Shown piece by piece: positions 26,290 to 35,917 of a stretch of DNA of 64,000 nt (position 1 is its first letter; each line of letters begins with the position of its first letter). The position numbers and the translations under genes are program-made. The DNA comes from Clostridia bacterium (GTDB taxonomy: Bacteria; Bacillota; Clostridia; Lachnospirales; Lachnospiraceae), in contig CAJTFD010000007.1 in the NCBI GenBank assembly GCA_910575625.1, positions 62,001 through 126,000 on the forward strand, given 5' to 3'. Under the pieces are notes generated by a model. It had not been told where the DNA came from. It searched no databases and saw nothing but the letters and a program-made list of their open reading frames with translations.

Positions 26290-28929
26290 CTATGATAACT
26301 GCCCTTCCAGCACTTCCTTCGCCTGCGCGATGGCTTCCGGGATCTTCGCCGGGTCTTTGCCCCCGGCCTGGGCCATATTCGGCCGTCCGCCGCCGCCACC
26401 GCCTACAGTCTTCGCCAAGGCTTTGACCAGATTTCCGGCATGGGCCCCAGCCTTGACAGCCGCTGGGGTGGCCATGGCGAGCAGGTTCACCTTGCCGTCT
26501 GCCGCAGATGCCAGCACCACCACGCCCTCTCCCATCTTGCTCTTGAGCTGGTCGCCCAGATCCATCAGCCCGTTCCTGTCCACGTTCTCCACAGAGGTGG
26601 CCAAAAGCTTCACGCCCGCGACCTCCACCACCTGATCTGTCACATCCCCCAGGGAGTTCTGGGCCAACTGGCTCTTCAGGGACTCATTTTCACTCTGCAG
26701 CGCTTTTATGTCACTCATGAGATGCACAAGCCTCTCCTGCAGATCCGCCGGGGAGGATCTCACTGTCTTCGCCGCCTGGGCGAGCTGCTCCTCGATATCC
26801 TGGTAATACGCCAGCACATGGCTGCCCGTCAGGGCCTCGATCCGACGCACCCCGGCTGATATGCCCGCCTCGGAGATGATCTTAAAGAGCATGATCTCCC
26901 CTGTATTCTTCACATGGGTACCGCCGCACAATTCCTTTGAGAAATCCCCCATGGATACCACCCGGACTTCCTCTCCGTATTTCTCATCGAAGAGGGCCGT
27001 CGCGCCGGACTTTTTCGCGGCTTCTATATCCATGACATCGGTATCCACCGACAACGCAGCCTGGATCTGCTCGTTGACGATCCGCTCCACTTTCTCCAGC
27101 TCCTCCCCAGTCATAGCCTGAAAATGGGCGAAATCAAAACGCAGCCGTCCCGGAGCCACCAGGGATCCTTTCTGCTCCACGTGGGAACCCAGCGTCATCT
27201 TCAGCGCCTTGTGGAGCAGATGTGTAGCGCTGTGATTACGGGCCGTATCCTGCCGCTCTGCGGCATTGATCTCCAACGTGGCCACATCCCCCCTGCGGAT
27301 CAGCCCGGAGGTCACCTGGCCCACATGACCGTATTTTCCGCCTCTCAATTTAATAGTCCCTGTGACTGCAAACTCTCCGTCTTTCGTGTGGATCACACCC
27401 GCGTCGCCTTCCTGTCCGCCCATGGTGGCATAAAACGGTGTCTTTTCCACAAAGATCGTCCCCTGCTGCCCCTCAGACAGCCCTTCCGTAAGCTCCTCCT
27501 GGGAGGCCAAGACTGTGATCGGAGACTCAAAAGTCCGGTTGTCATATCCCACAAACTCTGTGGTCACCGAAGGATCGATCTCATCGTAGACTGTGGCGTC
27601 CGCGCCCATATAATTGGTGGTCCCCCGGGCCTGCTGGGCCATCTTCCGCTGCTCTTCCATAGCCTTCTGGAAACCGCCCTCGTCGATCTGATATCCTTTT
27701 TCCTCCAGGATCTCCTTGGTCAGATCCAGCGGGAATCCATAGGTATCATACAGACGGAACGCATCGGTCCCGGCCAGTATCTTACTGCCGGCCTGCTTCA
27801 TCTTCTCTTCCAGATCATTTAAGATCCTAAGCCCCTGGTCGATCGTCTTGTTAAACTGGTTCTCCTCCTGGGTCAGCACATGGAAGATGAACTCCTTCTT
27901 CTCCTCCAGCTCCGGATACCCATCCTTAGACCCCTCGATCACCGTAGCGCTCAAAGCCGCCAGGAACGTGCCTTCCACACCCAGAAGCCTCCCGTGGCGG
28001 GCCGCACGGCGGATCAGGCGGCGCAGCACATACCCCCGCCCTTCGTTGGCCGGCATCACACCGTCGGAGATCAAAAACGTAGCCGAGCGGATATGGTCTG
28101 TGATCAGCCGGATGGACACATCGTCCTCCTCATTGACTTTGTAGGGATGCCCTGTGATCTCTGATACTTTTTCCCGCAGCGCACGCACCGTATCTACATC
28201 AAAGATGGAATCCACATCCTGGACCGCCACGGCCAGACGCTCAAGCCCCATGCCGGTATCGATGTTCTTGTGCTCCAACTCCGTATAATTCCCGTTGCCA
28301 TCGTTGTCAAACTGGGTAAATACATCGTTCCACACTTCCATATACCGGTCGCACTCACAGCCCACCGTACAGCCGGGCTGGCCGCAGCCGTAAGCCTCGC
28401 CCCTGTCGTAATACACTTCCGAACAAGGCCCGCAGGGTCCGGCCCCATGCTCCCAGAAGTTATCGTCCTTGCCAAAACGGAAGATCCGCTCCGGCGCGAT
28501 CCCGATCTCTTTTTCCCAGATCCCAAACGCCTCGTCATCCTCTTCATACACAGACGGATAGAGCCTGTCCGGATCCAATCCTACCACGTCCGTCAAAAAC
28601 TCCCAGGTCCAGGAGATGGCCTCCCTCTTAAAATAATCCCCGAAGGAGAAATTGCCCAGCATCTCAAAGAAAGTCCCGTGCCGCGCCGTCTTCCCCACAT
28701 TCTCGATATCCCCTGTGCGGATACATTTCTGGCAGGTGGTCACCCGTTTCCTGGGCGGGATCTCCACCCCTGTAAAATATGGTTTCAGCGGAGCCATGCC
28801 TGAGTTGATCAGCAGCAGGCTCTTATCGTTCTGGGGGATCAATGAGAAACTCTTCATAGCCAGATGCCCTTTTCCCTCAAAAAATTCCAGGAACATCTGG
28901 CGCAGTTCGTTCACACCGTATTTTTTCAA
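26290..28929 (-). CDS. alaS: Alanyl-tRNA synthetase
   Basis: 879 aa, the normal length. Class II aminoacylation core at the N-terminus (FLEFFEGKGH, ARHGTFFEMLGNFSFGDYFKREAI), a tRNA-recognition region, the editing domain with zinc ligands HSATHLLHKAL and CGGTHVKNTGEI, and a C-terminal Gly-rich C-Ala domain (KTVGGGGGGRPNMAQAGG). It charges tRNA-Ala in the cytoplasm. It lies 40 bp after tyrS in an apparent two-gene operon, and no T-box leader precedes it. Confidence 0.98.
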   Translation of the reverse strand: MKKYGVNELRQMFLEFFEGKGHLAMKSFSLIPQNDKSLLLINSGMAPLKPYFTGVEIPPRKRVTTCQKCIRTGDIENVGKTARHGTFFEMLGNFSFGDYFKREAISWTWEFLTDVVGLDPDRLYPSVYEEDDEAFGIWEKEIGIAPERIFRFGKDDNFWEHGAGPCGPCSEVYYDRGEAYGCGQPGCTVGCECDRYMEVWNDVFTQFDNDGNGNYTELEHKNIDTGMGLERLAVAVQDVDSIFDVDTVRALREKVSEITGHPYKVNEEDDVSIRLITDHIRSATFLISDGVMPANEGRGYVLRRLIRRAARHGRLLGVEGTFLAALSATVIEGSKDGYPELEEKKEFIFHVLTQEENQFNKTIDQGLRILNDLEEKMKQAGSKILAGTDAFRLYDTYGFPLDLTKEILEEKGYQIDEGGFQKAMEEQRKMAQQARGTTNYMGADATVYDEIDPSVTTEFVGYDNRTFESPITVLASQEELTEGLSEGQQGTIFVEKTPFYATMGGQEGDAGVIHTKDGEFAVTGTIKLRGGKYGHVGQVTSGLIRRGDVATLEINAAERQDTARNHSATHLLHKALKMTLGSHVEQKGSLVAPGRLRFDFAHFQAMTGEELEKVERIVNEQIQAALSVDTDVMDIEAAKKSGATALFDEKYGEEVRVVSMGDFSKELCGGTHVKNTGEIMLFKIISEAGISAGVRRIEALTGSHVLAYYQDIEEQLAQAAKTVRSSPADLQERLVHLMSDIKALQSENESLKSQLAQNSLGDVTDQVVEVAGVKLLATSVENVDRNGLMDLGDQLKSKMGEGVVVLASAADGKVNLLAMATPAAVKAGAHAGNLVKALAKTVGGGGGGRPNMAQAGGKDPAKIPEAIAQAKEVLEGQLS

Positions 28930-28969
28930 CTGTCTGCCTCCTAAAGATATAGATTCATAGATTGATATA

Positions 28970-30193
28970 TTATTTCATGATGATCTTTCTGAATTTCTTC
29001 TTGCCCCGTTTCAGGATCAAACCCTCCTGGGGGATGGCCGCGCGCTCCACTTGATGGTGGATATCCGTGATCTTCTCCCCATCGATGGACACGCCGCCCT
29101 GCTCGATGGCCCTGCGGGCTTCCGAACGGGAAGGAGTCAGTTCCGCCTTGCACAGCATGGTGATCAGATCCACCTTATCCTCTTTGAGATCTTCCTCCGT
29201 CAGTTCTGTGGTGGGCATGTCCTGTGCATTGCCGCTCCCAAAGAGGCTGCGTGCGCCCTCCTGAGCCTTCTTCGCCTCCTCGTCCCCGTGGACCAAAGCC
29301 GTCAGCTCATACGCCAGGATCTCTTTTGCCTGGTTCAGCTGGCTCCCCTCCCATTTCTCCATCGCCTGGATCTCCTCCAGAGGCAGAAACGTGAGCATAC
29401 GGATACATTTTAACACATCCGCATCCCCCACATTCCGCCAGTACTGATAAAAATCAAAGGGGGAGGTCTTGTCCGGATCCAGCCAGACCGCGCCGGACTG
29501 GGTCTTGCCCATCTTCTTGCCCTCGCTGTTCAACAGCAGGGTGATGGTCATGGCATAGGCGTCTTTGCCCAATTTGCGGCGGATCAGCTCCGTCCCGCCC
29601 AGCATGTTGCTCCACTGATCGTCGCCGCCGAACTGCATGTTGCAGCCGTATTTCTGGTATAACGCATAAAAATCATAGCTCTGCATGATCATATAGTTAA
29701 ATTCCAGGAAGCTCAATCCCTTTTCCATGCGCTGTTTGTAACACTCCGCCCGGAGCATCCAGTTGACGCTGAAATGGGGCCCCACCTCCCGGAGCACATC
29801 CACGTAATTCAGATCCATCAGCCAGTCCGCGTTGTTCACCATCAGGGCTTTCCCGTCGGAAAAGTCGATGAACCGGCTCATCTGTTTTTTAAAACATTCG
29901 CAGTTGTGGGCGATGGTCTCCGTCGTCATCATCTGGCGCATATCGGTCCGGCCGGACGGATCCCCGATCATGCCGGTCCCGCCGCCGATCAGCGCGATCG
30001 GCTTATTCCCCGCCATCTGCAGCCGTTTCATCAGACACAACGCCATAAAATGACCCACATGCAGGCTGTCTGCCGTGGGGTCAAATCCTATATAAAACAC
30101 AGCCTTTCCATTGTTGACCAGTTCTTTGATCTCATCCTCATCTGTCACCTGCGCGATCAGGCCTCTGGCCTGCAGCTCTTCGTACACAGTCAT
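28970..30193 (-). CDS. tyrS: Tyrosyl-tRNA synthetase
   Basis: 407 aa. Class I core with the HIGH-like HVGH ([11 protein letters not shown]), the tyrosine pocket, KMGKT as the KMSKS motif ([10 protein letters not shown]), and a C-terminal S4 RNA-binding domain ([21 protein letters not shown]). Start set at ATG 30193 by GAGGAGGG about 7 nt upstream; an open stretch of 27 codons before it contains the promoter. The reaction is ATP-dependent charging of tRNA-Tyr. The leader is too short for a T-box. Confidence 0.97.
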   Translation of the reverse strand: MTVYEELQARGLIAQVTDEDEIKELVNNGKAVFYIGFDPTADSLHVGHFMALCLMKRLQMAGNKPIALIGGGTGMIGDPSGRTDMRQMMTTETIAHNCECFKKQMSRFIDFSDGKALMVNNADWLMDLNYVDVLREVGPHFSVNWMLRAECYKQRMEKGLSFLEFNYMIMQSYDFYALYQKYGCNMQFGGDDQWSNMLGGTELIRRKLGKDAYAMTITLLLNSEGKKMGKTQSGAVWLDPDKTSPFDFYQYWRNVGDADVLKCIRMLTFLPLEEIQAMEKWEGSQLNQAKEILAYELTALVHGDEEAKKAQEGARSLFGSGNAQDMPTTELTEEDLKEDKVDLITMLCKAELTPSRSEARRAIEQGGVSIDGEKITDIHHQVERAAIPQEGLILKRGKKKFRKIIMK

Positions 30194-30209
30194 GCGTTTC
30201 CCTCCTCGT

Positions 30210-30265
30210 ATATCACGATCATCTGATATTGTAAAAAGTATACAGATCATGTGTTCCTTTGTCAA
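30210..30265 (-). promoter_or_regulatory. Sigma-A promoter of tyrS-alaS with a small palindrome
   Basis: TTGACA (30265-30260), 17 nt, TATACT (30242-30237) on the minus strand. Just downstream, ATATCA and TGATAT (30210-30229) form a dyad with an 8-nt spacer that could be an operator. The -35 region overlaps the end of the upstream MutS-like gene. Confidence 0.8.
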
Positions 30266-30266
30266 G

Positions 30267-32054
30267 TCAAACACGCTCTAACGTCGCTTTTTTCCAGACG
30301 CCGTTCTCTTCAAACATCCGCGCCGCTCCCCCTGCCCCTTTTGTGATCTCGTCTCCATAGCCCATCATCTCCAACAGACGTATGGCATTCCTGGAGGAAG
30401 CGCGCCCCTTTTTCAGCGTGTAGGAAAACCGCACGTCCTCCTCCCCCACTCTCTCCCCGAAATGATAGTTTTCATAGAGATCTTCCAGGATATATGTCAA
30501 TTCGATGTCGTGGGTCGCCGCGAAGCAGCGCACCTGCCCTCGGCACAGACTCTGCAAGATCACGGATGATGCCGCGATCCGCTCGATGGTGTTCGTCCCC
30601 CGCAGCACCTCATCCACCATGCAGAGTACCGCTCCTTCCTGCTCTGCCGCGTCCAAGATCCGTTTCAGCGACCGGATCTCCACCATGAAATAACTCTCGC
30701 CTCCCTCCAGGTTGTCCACAAGGGCCATGGATGTGTAGATCTGGCTCATGGGGGCCTGATAGGAGGACGCCGTGCAGGTAGCTATGGTCTGTGCCAGGAT
30801 CGCATTGATCGCAACATTTTTTAAAAATGTGGATTTCCCGGAGGCGTTGGAGCCGGTGAGCAGCATATTTTTTTCCAGCTTCAGATCATTGGGCACAGGC
30901 TCTTTCACCAGCGGATGATACAGCCCGAACGCCCGCAGATCCATGCTCCTGTGAAAGACCGGCCTGCACCATACGGGAAGCGACGCGCGAAAGGACGCGG
31001 CGGCGATGGCACAGTCCAGCTCCCCGAGAGTTTCCAGGAGCGTCTCGGCCGCTCCTCTATGGCGCTGGATCTCCCCCAGCATCCCGTTATATCGGATCAG
31101 GTCCAGGTGGAAGATCATCCGGATCAGATCCGCAAAGACAGCCTCGATCCCGCCGGAGATGTTCCCTTTGCCCGAGAGCCAGTACGATCCTTTTTGAAAA
31201 GCCCGCAGTCCTTCCCGGGCCGCGCGCATCCGGACACAGAGGCTGCCAAGCGCATCCGGGTCCGGCTTCCCGCCCGGCTTTTCCGATCCTGCCCCCTTCT
31301 TGGGCACAGTCCGGTCCCCCAGTCCTCCCGCTTTCCCCACCGCCTCTGATCTCCCCAGTTTTTCCACTTTCTCCGCCGCGGCCATCATCCGCAGTACATT
31401 TTGAAAACAGCCCAGATAACTTTCCACCTCTTTCCGGTCACTGCCCCCGTAATAATCCAGGGTGTTGTAACAGGCCGCCGCCAAAAACAGGAAGAAACCA
31501 TATACCGGCTGCACGAGCATGAACGCCAGGCTGCACGCCGCGGCCGCGCACAGTATGCGGTGTCTGTTTTTTCCGATTGGAGACGCCTTCTCCAACGCCT
31601 GCAGTCCCGCCCCCACCGGATGCACCCTGGACTTCGGGACCTGGGACAGGATCATCTGCAGATCCAGCCGCCTCTGCTCATCCCCGGCCACCGCGCAGAT
31701 CATACGCTCCCGCTCCCACAATGTCTCCTCGTCCAACAGCGGAGTCCGCAGCAGATACAGCAGGTATTCCTCCCCCGGCGCGGAGACCGTCGCATCCAGC
31801 AGCGCGAAGATACGGTCCATATCCAGGTCCCGCCAGGTGATCTCATCCAGGGCAAAAGCCGCCTGCGCGCTCTTTTTCTTCCCATACGCAGACAGCCGCT
31901 CCATCTGATCCGCCGTACAGGGATCTTCCGGCCTTTTCCCCCAGGCCCGCCGCAGCCGCTCCCGCAAAAGCTCCCTGTTCCTGCGTTCGTTATGCGCAAA
32001 CATCCCATACACACAGATCGATACAATACATACAAACAATATAAAATACATCAC
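30267..32054 (-). CDS. Membrane-anchored MutS-like ATPase
   Basis: About 595 aa. One transmembrane helix at the extreme N-terminus ([16 protein letters not shown]), a MutS core/lever-like helical region with another hydrophobic pair (about 170-205), and a C-terminal MutS ATPase: Walker [21 protein letters not shown], Walker [14 protein letters not shown] and [11 protein letters not shown]. The mismatch-recognition domain I of true MutS is absent. Start at 32054 from GGAGGGCAG upstream. Such MutS-related membrane proteins occur in many Firmicutes with unknown function; a role in mismatch repair is not supported. Confidence 0.82.
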   Translation of the reverse strand: MMYFILFVCIVSICVYGMFAHNERRNRELLRERLRRAWGKRPEDPCTADQMERLSAYGKKKSAQAAFALDEITWRDLDMDRIFALLDATVSAPGEEYLLYLLRTPLLDEETLWERERMICAVAGDEQRRLDLQMILSQVPKSRVHPVGAGLQALEKASPIGKNRHRILCAAAACSLAFMLVQPVYGFFLFLAAACYNTLDYYGGSDRKEVESYLGCFQNVLRMMAAAEKVEKLGRSEAVGKAGGLGDRTVPKKGAGSEKPGGKPDPDALGSLCVRMRAAREGLRAFQKGSYWLSGKGNISGGIEAVFADLIRMIFHLDLIRYNGMLGEIQRHRGAAETLLETLGELDCAIAAASFRASLPVWCRPVFHRSMDLRAFGLYHPLVKEPVPNDLKLEKNMLLTGSNASGKSTFLKNVAINAILAQTIATCTASSYQAPMSQIYTSMALVDNLEGGESYFMVEIRSLKRILDAAEQEGAVLCMVDEVLRGTNTIERIAASSVILQSLCRGQVRCFAATHDIELTYILEDLYENYHFGERVGEEDVRFSYTLKKGRASSRNAIRLLEMMGYGDEITKGAGGAARMFEENGVWKKATLERV

Positions 32055-32069
32055 TGCCCTCCATATCAA

Positions 32070-32099
32070 AAAAGCCGCAGCCAAAAACGGCTGCAGCCT
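32070..32099 (-). terminator. Intrinsic terminator of the wall hydrolase gene
   Basis: On the minus strand GGCTGCAGCC, short T-loop, GGCTGCGGC then six T, starting about 12 bp after the hydrolase stop. It lies right before the ribosome site of the MutS-like gene. Confidence 0.85.
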
Positions 32100-32111
32100 C
32101 ATGATACTCCA

Positions 32112-33446
32112 TCATTTCCAATATGTAAAGAACGTTTGTCCCTTATATGTGAATGCTCCTGACTTAGCGGTCAGCCCCGCGCTGGCATATGCCGACGGCG
32201 TCATAAAGAACAGACAGTCAAAATCTTTCTTTCCATTGGATTTCGCCAGCACATTTGTCAGGTATTTTGTACGTTTTGTCTTATTTGTCTTATAGGCTTC
32301 GTACATGATATAAGCCCTGTCCACAGCCTTTTCCGCTGTCGCGTAACCTGTCACGTCCGTGTTGTTCAGCGCTTTTTGCAGTGCGCCGTCCCAGACCACC
32401 GCGAACTGCCCTTTCTGGTAGATCACATACCGCATGGACGGCGGAAAATTGTACTGAGGCGCAAGCGTCCGGTTCAGGATGACCATCGCTGTGGCGGTCA
32501 TGCCCTGCAGTCCCTGGTTCCCCGCTTCACAGAATACGGCAGCCGCCAGCAGTTCCTTGTCACTGACCTTACCGCTCGCCACGCCCGGATGCTTTGCATA
32601 CTCCTTCTGCAGCGTGTAGAACTTCTTGTCTGAATCGAGCACCTTTATATTTCCGTCTGGATCATATGTAAAGCTCTGCGTCTCCGTGGCTATACCATTC
32701 TTGTCAAAAGACCAGGTCTTCCCCCCGATCACCACAGTCTCATTGACCGCCATGGCGCCAGTACTCTTCAGATAATAACGGTTTCCGTCAAGCGTCAGCC
32801 AGCCGGTCATGCGCTTTCCATCTTCACCGTAATAGTAATACTTGCCTCCCTGCTTCTTCCACGAGGAGACCAGCATCACGCCGTTCGCCTTAAAATAATA
32901 CCAGGATTCGGATATCCGGAAACTCCCCGACCTGCGGCAGCCGGCCGGATAATTGACCCCGCCCTCCACCGTGGCTTCAGGATTCAGATAAAAGGTCTTC
33001 TTCCCCACTTTGGTCAGCCCGGTCAACATAACGCCGTCGCTCCCCAGGCGGTATCTGTGACCGTCTATGGTCTTCCATTTATTTACCAGGCCGACGCCGT
33101 CCGCCTCTATGTAATACCACTGCTTTTTTGACTGCACCCATCTGCCTTTCACCATGGCGCCATTTGTGTCAAAATAATAGAGCTTCTTCGCGATCTTATG
33201 TAATCCTGTGTACATCCGGCCCGTTTTCTTTGACAGATAATACCGGTTGCCTTTCCAGTTGAGCCACCCCATCTTTTTGGCTCCGTTTTTATAGTAATAC
33301 CAATACTTCCCCTCTTTCTCCCATCCCGTCTGCGTGGTGGGCGCCGCGGATACCTCCCTCGGGACCAGTACCGTACAGGCCAGGGGCAGCGCCAAGACCA
33401 GCAGCATCAATGACAAGAACGCTGTTTTCTTCAATCTACCCTTCAT
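32112..33446 (-). CDS. Secreted cell-wall hydrolase with choline-binding-type repeats
   Basis: 444 aa. Signal peptide (about 9-34), then about nine 20-residue cell-wall/choline-binding repeats (pattern W-x-x-x-x-G-x-x-Y-Y-Y; residues about 42-265), and a C-terminal Hydrolase_2/SleB-like domain: LAAAVFCEAGNQGLQGMTA, VILNR, and GQFAVVWDGAL, the catalytic Glu probably in FCEAGNQG. It probably cleaves peptidoglycan outside the cell. The aromatic repeats are of the kind that bind phosphocholine or glucans. LicD at 8.9 kb offers a possible source of such ligands. It has its own promoter and terminator. Confidence 0.87.
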   Translation of the reverse strand: MKGRLKKTAFLSLMLLVLALPLACTVLVPREVSAAPTTQTGWEKEGKYWYYYKNGAKKMGWLNWKGNRYYLSKKTGRMYTGLHKIAKKLYYFDTNGAMVKGRWVQSKKQWYYIEADGVGLVNKWKTIDGHRYRLGSDGVMLTGLTKVGKKTFYLNPEATVEGGVNYPAGCRRSGSFRISESWYYFKANGVMLVSSWKKQGGKYYYYGEDGKRMTGWLTLDGNRYYLKSTGAMAVNETVVIGGKTWSFDKNGIATETQSFTYDPDGNIKVLDSDKKFYTLQKEYAKHPGVASGKVSDKELLAAAVFCEAGNQGLQGMTATAMVILNRTLAPQYNFPPSMRYVIYQKGQFAVVWDGALQKALNNTDVTGYATAEKAVDRAYIMYEAYKTNKTKRTKYLTNVLAKSNGKKDFDCLFFMTPSAYASAGLTAKSGAFTYKGQTFFTYWK

Positions 33447-33493
33447 TTTTTACATTTCCTCCTCCCTGCACATCCGATTTTTTGTATTTATTA

Positions 33494-33522
33494 ATTATAT
33501 ATTAAATTTATATGAATGTCAA
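33494..33522 (-). promoter_or_regulatory. Sigma-A promoter of the wall hydrolase
   Basis: TTGACA (33522-33517), 17-nt AT-rich spacer, TATAAT (33499-33494): a consensus promoter on the minus strand about 48 bp before the ATG, which follows a GGAGGAGG ribosome site. Confidence 0.85.
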
Positions 33523-33566
33523 GATGTGCAGGCCCAGGAAAATGTATCAAAAAAGATAAGTTTCTG

Positions 33567-35036
33567 TTAAATGATAAAACAGACCAGCCCACCCTTGCTG
33601 TCATTGACGATCTTCTGCATGGATTCCTGCAGTTTTCCCTGACTCTCCTCGCCGATGACCGCGATCTTAGAACGGATCCCGTCCTCCACCAGCTGCTCGA
33701 TGGATTTTCCGAAAATGTTCGTCTCCCAGATCGTCTCGCCCCGCTGTTCCCCCTCCTTGATGTAGGCGATCAGATCCTCCGCCTGCTCCCGGGTCCCCAC
33801 GATGGGCGCGATCTCCGTCTCGATGTTGGCCTTGATCATGTGGATCGACGGACTCTGGGAGCGGATCTTCACCCCGTATTTATTTCCCTGCTTGATCACC
33901 TCCGGCTCCTCCAGCTCGATGTCCCCCCGCTCCGGGGTCACCACGCCGTAGCCGCAGCCCCGCACCGCCTCCAGAGCAGACTGGACTTTCACATACTCTT
34001 CTTTCATCCGCGCAAACTCCCGGATCATATGGATCAGCTCGTACTCGCTGCCCATAGAGATCCCGGTCATCTCGGAGAGCATCTCATAGTAATATTGCTC
34101 CCGCACATGGATCTGCACCCGGATCACGCCGGTGGCCAGGTCCAGCTGCTCCATCGTCACCCGCTCCACATAAGGCCCCTCCAGCTCCAGGGAATTCTCT
34201 GTAAGATCCCGGATGTTCCGCCATCCCGCCGTCATCTGCCGGATCTGCTCCAGCAGGTTTGCTTTCAGAGGGTTGCCAAGGGGCAGGATCTCCACCCATT
34301 TGGGGATGTAGAACTGGATCTGGCCCAGCGGAAATTCGTAGAGCACTTTCTCAAGGATCAGTCCCACGTCCTCCCTGCGCAGCTGCTCACAGTTGACGGA
34401 GAGCGCAGAGACATGGTATTTCTCCTCGATCTCCTTGACCATGGCCGACGCATCCTCCCCATAGGGCTTCTGGGAATTTACGATGACCAAAAACGGTTTG
34501 CCCTTGTCCTGCAGCTCCCGGATCGTCTTCTCCTCCGCTTTGCGGAAATTGTCCCGGGGGATCTCACCGAAAGAGCCGTCGCAGGTCATCACCAGCCCGA
34601 TGGTGGCGTGCTCCTCGATCACCTTGCGGGTCCCCACCTCCGCCGCCTGATGGAACGGGATCTCGTGCTCAAACCAGGGGGTCTTGACCATCCGCTCCTT
34701 CCCCTCTTCCATGTTCCCCACCGCGTCCGGGACCAGGAATCCCACACAGTCGATCAGGCGCAGGCGCACCGGGATATCCTCCCCCAGGGTCATGTTCACC
34801 GCCTCTTTCGGGATGAACTTGGGCTCCACTGTGGTGATCAGTTTCCCGGAACCGCTCAAGGGCAGCTCATCCCGCACCTGGGACTGGCGCAATTGTGATA
34901 GAGCGGGCAGGGCCACCAATTCCATAAACCGGCGGATGAACGTGGATTTACCGCTGCGCACCGGTCCCACGACGCCTATGTAGATCTCCCCGTTGGTACG
35001 GGCCTGTATGTCTTTATACACCTGGAAATTAACCAT
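33567..35036 (-). CDS. spoIVA: Stage IV sporulation protein A
   Basis: 489 aa, the standard length. A TRAFAC-type ATPase domain with Walker A GPVRSGKST (24-32), LRLIDCVGF as the Walker B region, then the middle and C-terminal polymerisation regions (ending GGLVCFII), which anchor the spore coat to the forespore outer membrane. It assembles as an ATP-dependent scaffold in the mother cell. This gene is nearly restricted to endospore formers, so it is good evidence that the organism sporulates. Start has GGAGG within a purine run just upstream. Confidence 0.97.
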   Translation of the reverse strand: MVNFQVYKDIQARTNGEIYIGVVGPVRSGKSTFIRRFMELVALPALSQLRQSQVRDELPLSGSGKLITTVEPKFIPKEAVNMTLGEDIPVRLRLIDCVGFLVPDAVGNMEEGKERMVKTPWFEHEIPFHQAAEVGTRKVIEEHATIGLVMTCDGSFGEIPRDNFRKAEEKTIRELQDKGKPFLVIVNSQKPYGEDASAMVKEIEEKYHVSALSVNCEQLRREDVGLILEKVLYEFPLGQIQFYIPKWVEILPLGNPLKANLLEQIRQMTAGWRNIRDLTENSLELEGPYVERVTMEQLDLATGVIRVQIHVREQYYYEMLSEMTGISMGSEYELIHMIREFARMKEEYVKVQSALEAVRGCGYGVVTPERGDIELEEPEVIKQGNKYGVKIRSQSPSIHMIKANIETEIAPIVGTREQAEDLIAYIKEGEQRGETIWETNIFGKSIEQLVEDGIRSKIAVIGEESQGKLQESMQKIVNDSKGGLVCFII

Positions 35037-35041
35037 AATAA

Positions 35042-35107
35042 CTCCTCTTTTCCTCCATTTACTATATCATTAATATATATGAAGGAAAAGAGGAGTCCAT
35101 GACCAAG
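35042..35107 (-). promoter_or_regulatory. Upstream region of spoIVA: possible sigma-E promoter and 13-bp inverted repeat
   Basis: The two arms (35042-35054 and 35083-35095) are exact complements of a CTCCTCTTTTCCT sequence, 28 nt apart; the proximal arm contains the spoIVA ribosome site. On the minus strand GTCATGG, about 14-15 nt, CATATATAT resembles a sigma-E promoter, expected for spoIVA. If that promoter is right, the distal arm is in its spacer and would not be transcribed, so RNA pairing would only arise from readthrough transcripts. Confidence 0.4.
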
Positions 35108-35109
35108 TT

Positions 35110-35892
35110 TTAATTCCGCACCCGCTTGTACAGATGATATTTTTCCACAACGCCCACCAGCGCATAGCCATTTTCCTCGTAGGCCTCATCCACCCCGTCC
35201 TCATCCACCCACACTGCCAGATAATTGCAGCCGGCCCTACGGGCAAGGGCCGTCACCTGGGCGGGCAATGCCTGCTGTTCCTGGTTGAGCAGCAGATGCA
35301 GCTGTTTTGCCGCACTCTTGCCCGACCCCCGGGAACCCCGTCCATAGGGCATCTCGATGTCCGGCGCGTAGATCCGCATGTAGGTGGCGGCCTTCTCCGG
35401 CGCGGCCACTTTCTTCTTTTCCGCCGCCCCGGCATCCTCCCGTATCAGATCCGCCAGGGCCTTGACCTCGTAGGGGATCTTTTCCCGGTTATCCGGCATC
35501 TGATAATTGCCCGCAACATAGACCTGCGTCCCGGCAAGCACGATCACGCCGAGGAAAAGAGCTGACAGCGCCATCTGGATCCCGGCATTTTTCCACATTG
35601 TACAGATCCGGGTGCACACATAAGCGATCACCGGAGCTGTCGGGAGCAGCCAGAGCATCCGCCAATAGACGCTGGACCCGATGCAGTATTCCGCGATCAC
35701 ACCGGCCGTGAGCGGACAGAAGAATACAGCCAGTACGGCCAGTGTATACACGCCGAAGACCCGCCGCCCTCCCGCATTCTTTTTTAAAAAAAATAAGATC
35801 AGCAGACACAGCAGGAACAGATAGACGTGTCCCCCGTCCCCCCAGTACGCCTGCCAGGTCTTTAGGCTCATCTCCCATATCCGTCCGAACAT
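35110..35892 (-). CDS. Membrane protein of unknown function
   Basis: 260 aa. Three or four transmembrane segments in the first 135 residues (LYLFLLCLLILFFL; VYTLAVLAVFFCPLTAG; MLWLLPTAPVIAYV; MALSALFLGVIVLAG), then a soluble C-terminal domain of about 120 residues with no motif I recognise. The layout, membrane part followed by an outward soluble domain, and linkage to the DUF6077-like gene 25 bp upstream suggest a pair. It may be a partner in glycan or lipid modification; no function is assigned. Confidence 0.65.
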   Translation of the reverse strand: MFGRIWEMSLKTWQAYWGDGGHVYLFLLCLLILFFLKKNAGGRRVFGVYTLAVLAVFFCPLTAGVIAEYCIGSSVYWRMLWLLPTAPVIAYVCTRICTMWKNAGIQMALSALFLGVIVLAGTQVYVAGNYQMPDNREKIPYEVKALADLIREDAGAAEKKKVAAPEKAATYMRIYAPDIEMPYGRGSRGSGKSAAKQLHLLLNQEQQALPAQVTALARRAGCNYLAVWVDEDGVDEAYEENGYALVGVVEKYHLYKRVRN

Positions 35893-35917
35893 CCCGCACG
35901 CCTCCTAATGTATATCT

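Noticed and set aside
30194..30274. N-terminal extension of tyrS to a start at 30274
   Set aside because: The stretch contains the promoter and the start at 30193 has a strong ribosome site and matches the family N-terminus.
33516..34898. A 460-aa open frame on the plus strand opposite spoIVA
   Set aside because: It is His/Leu/Asp-rich shadow coding of spoIVA with no ribosome site, and spoIVA itself is unmistakable.
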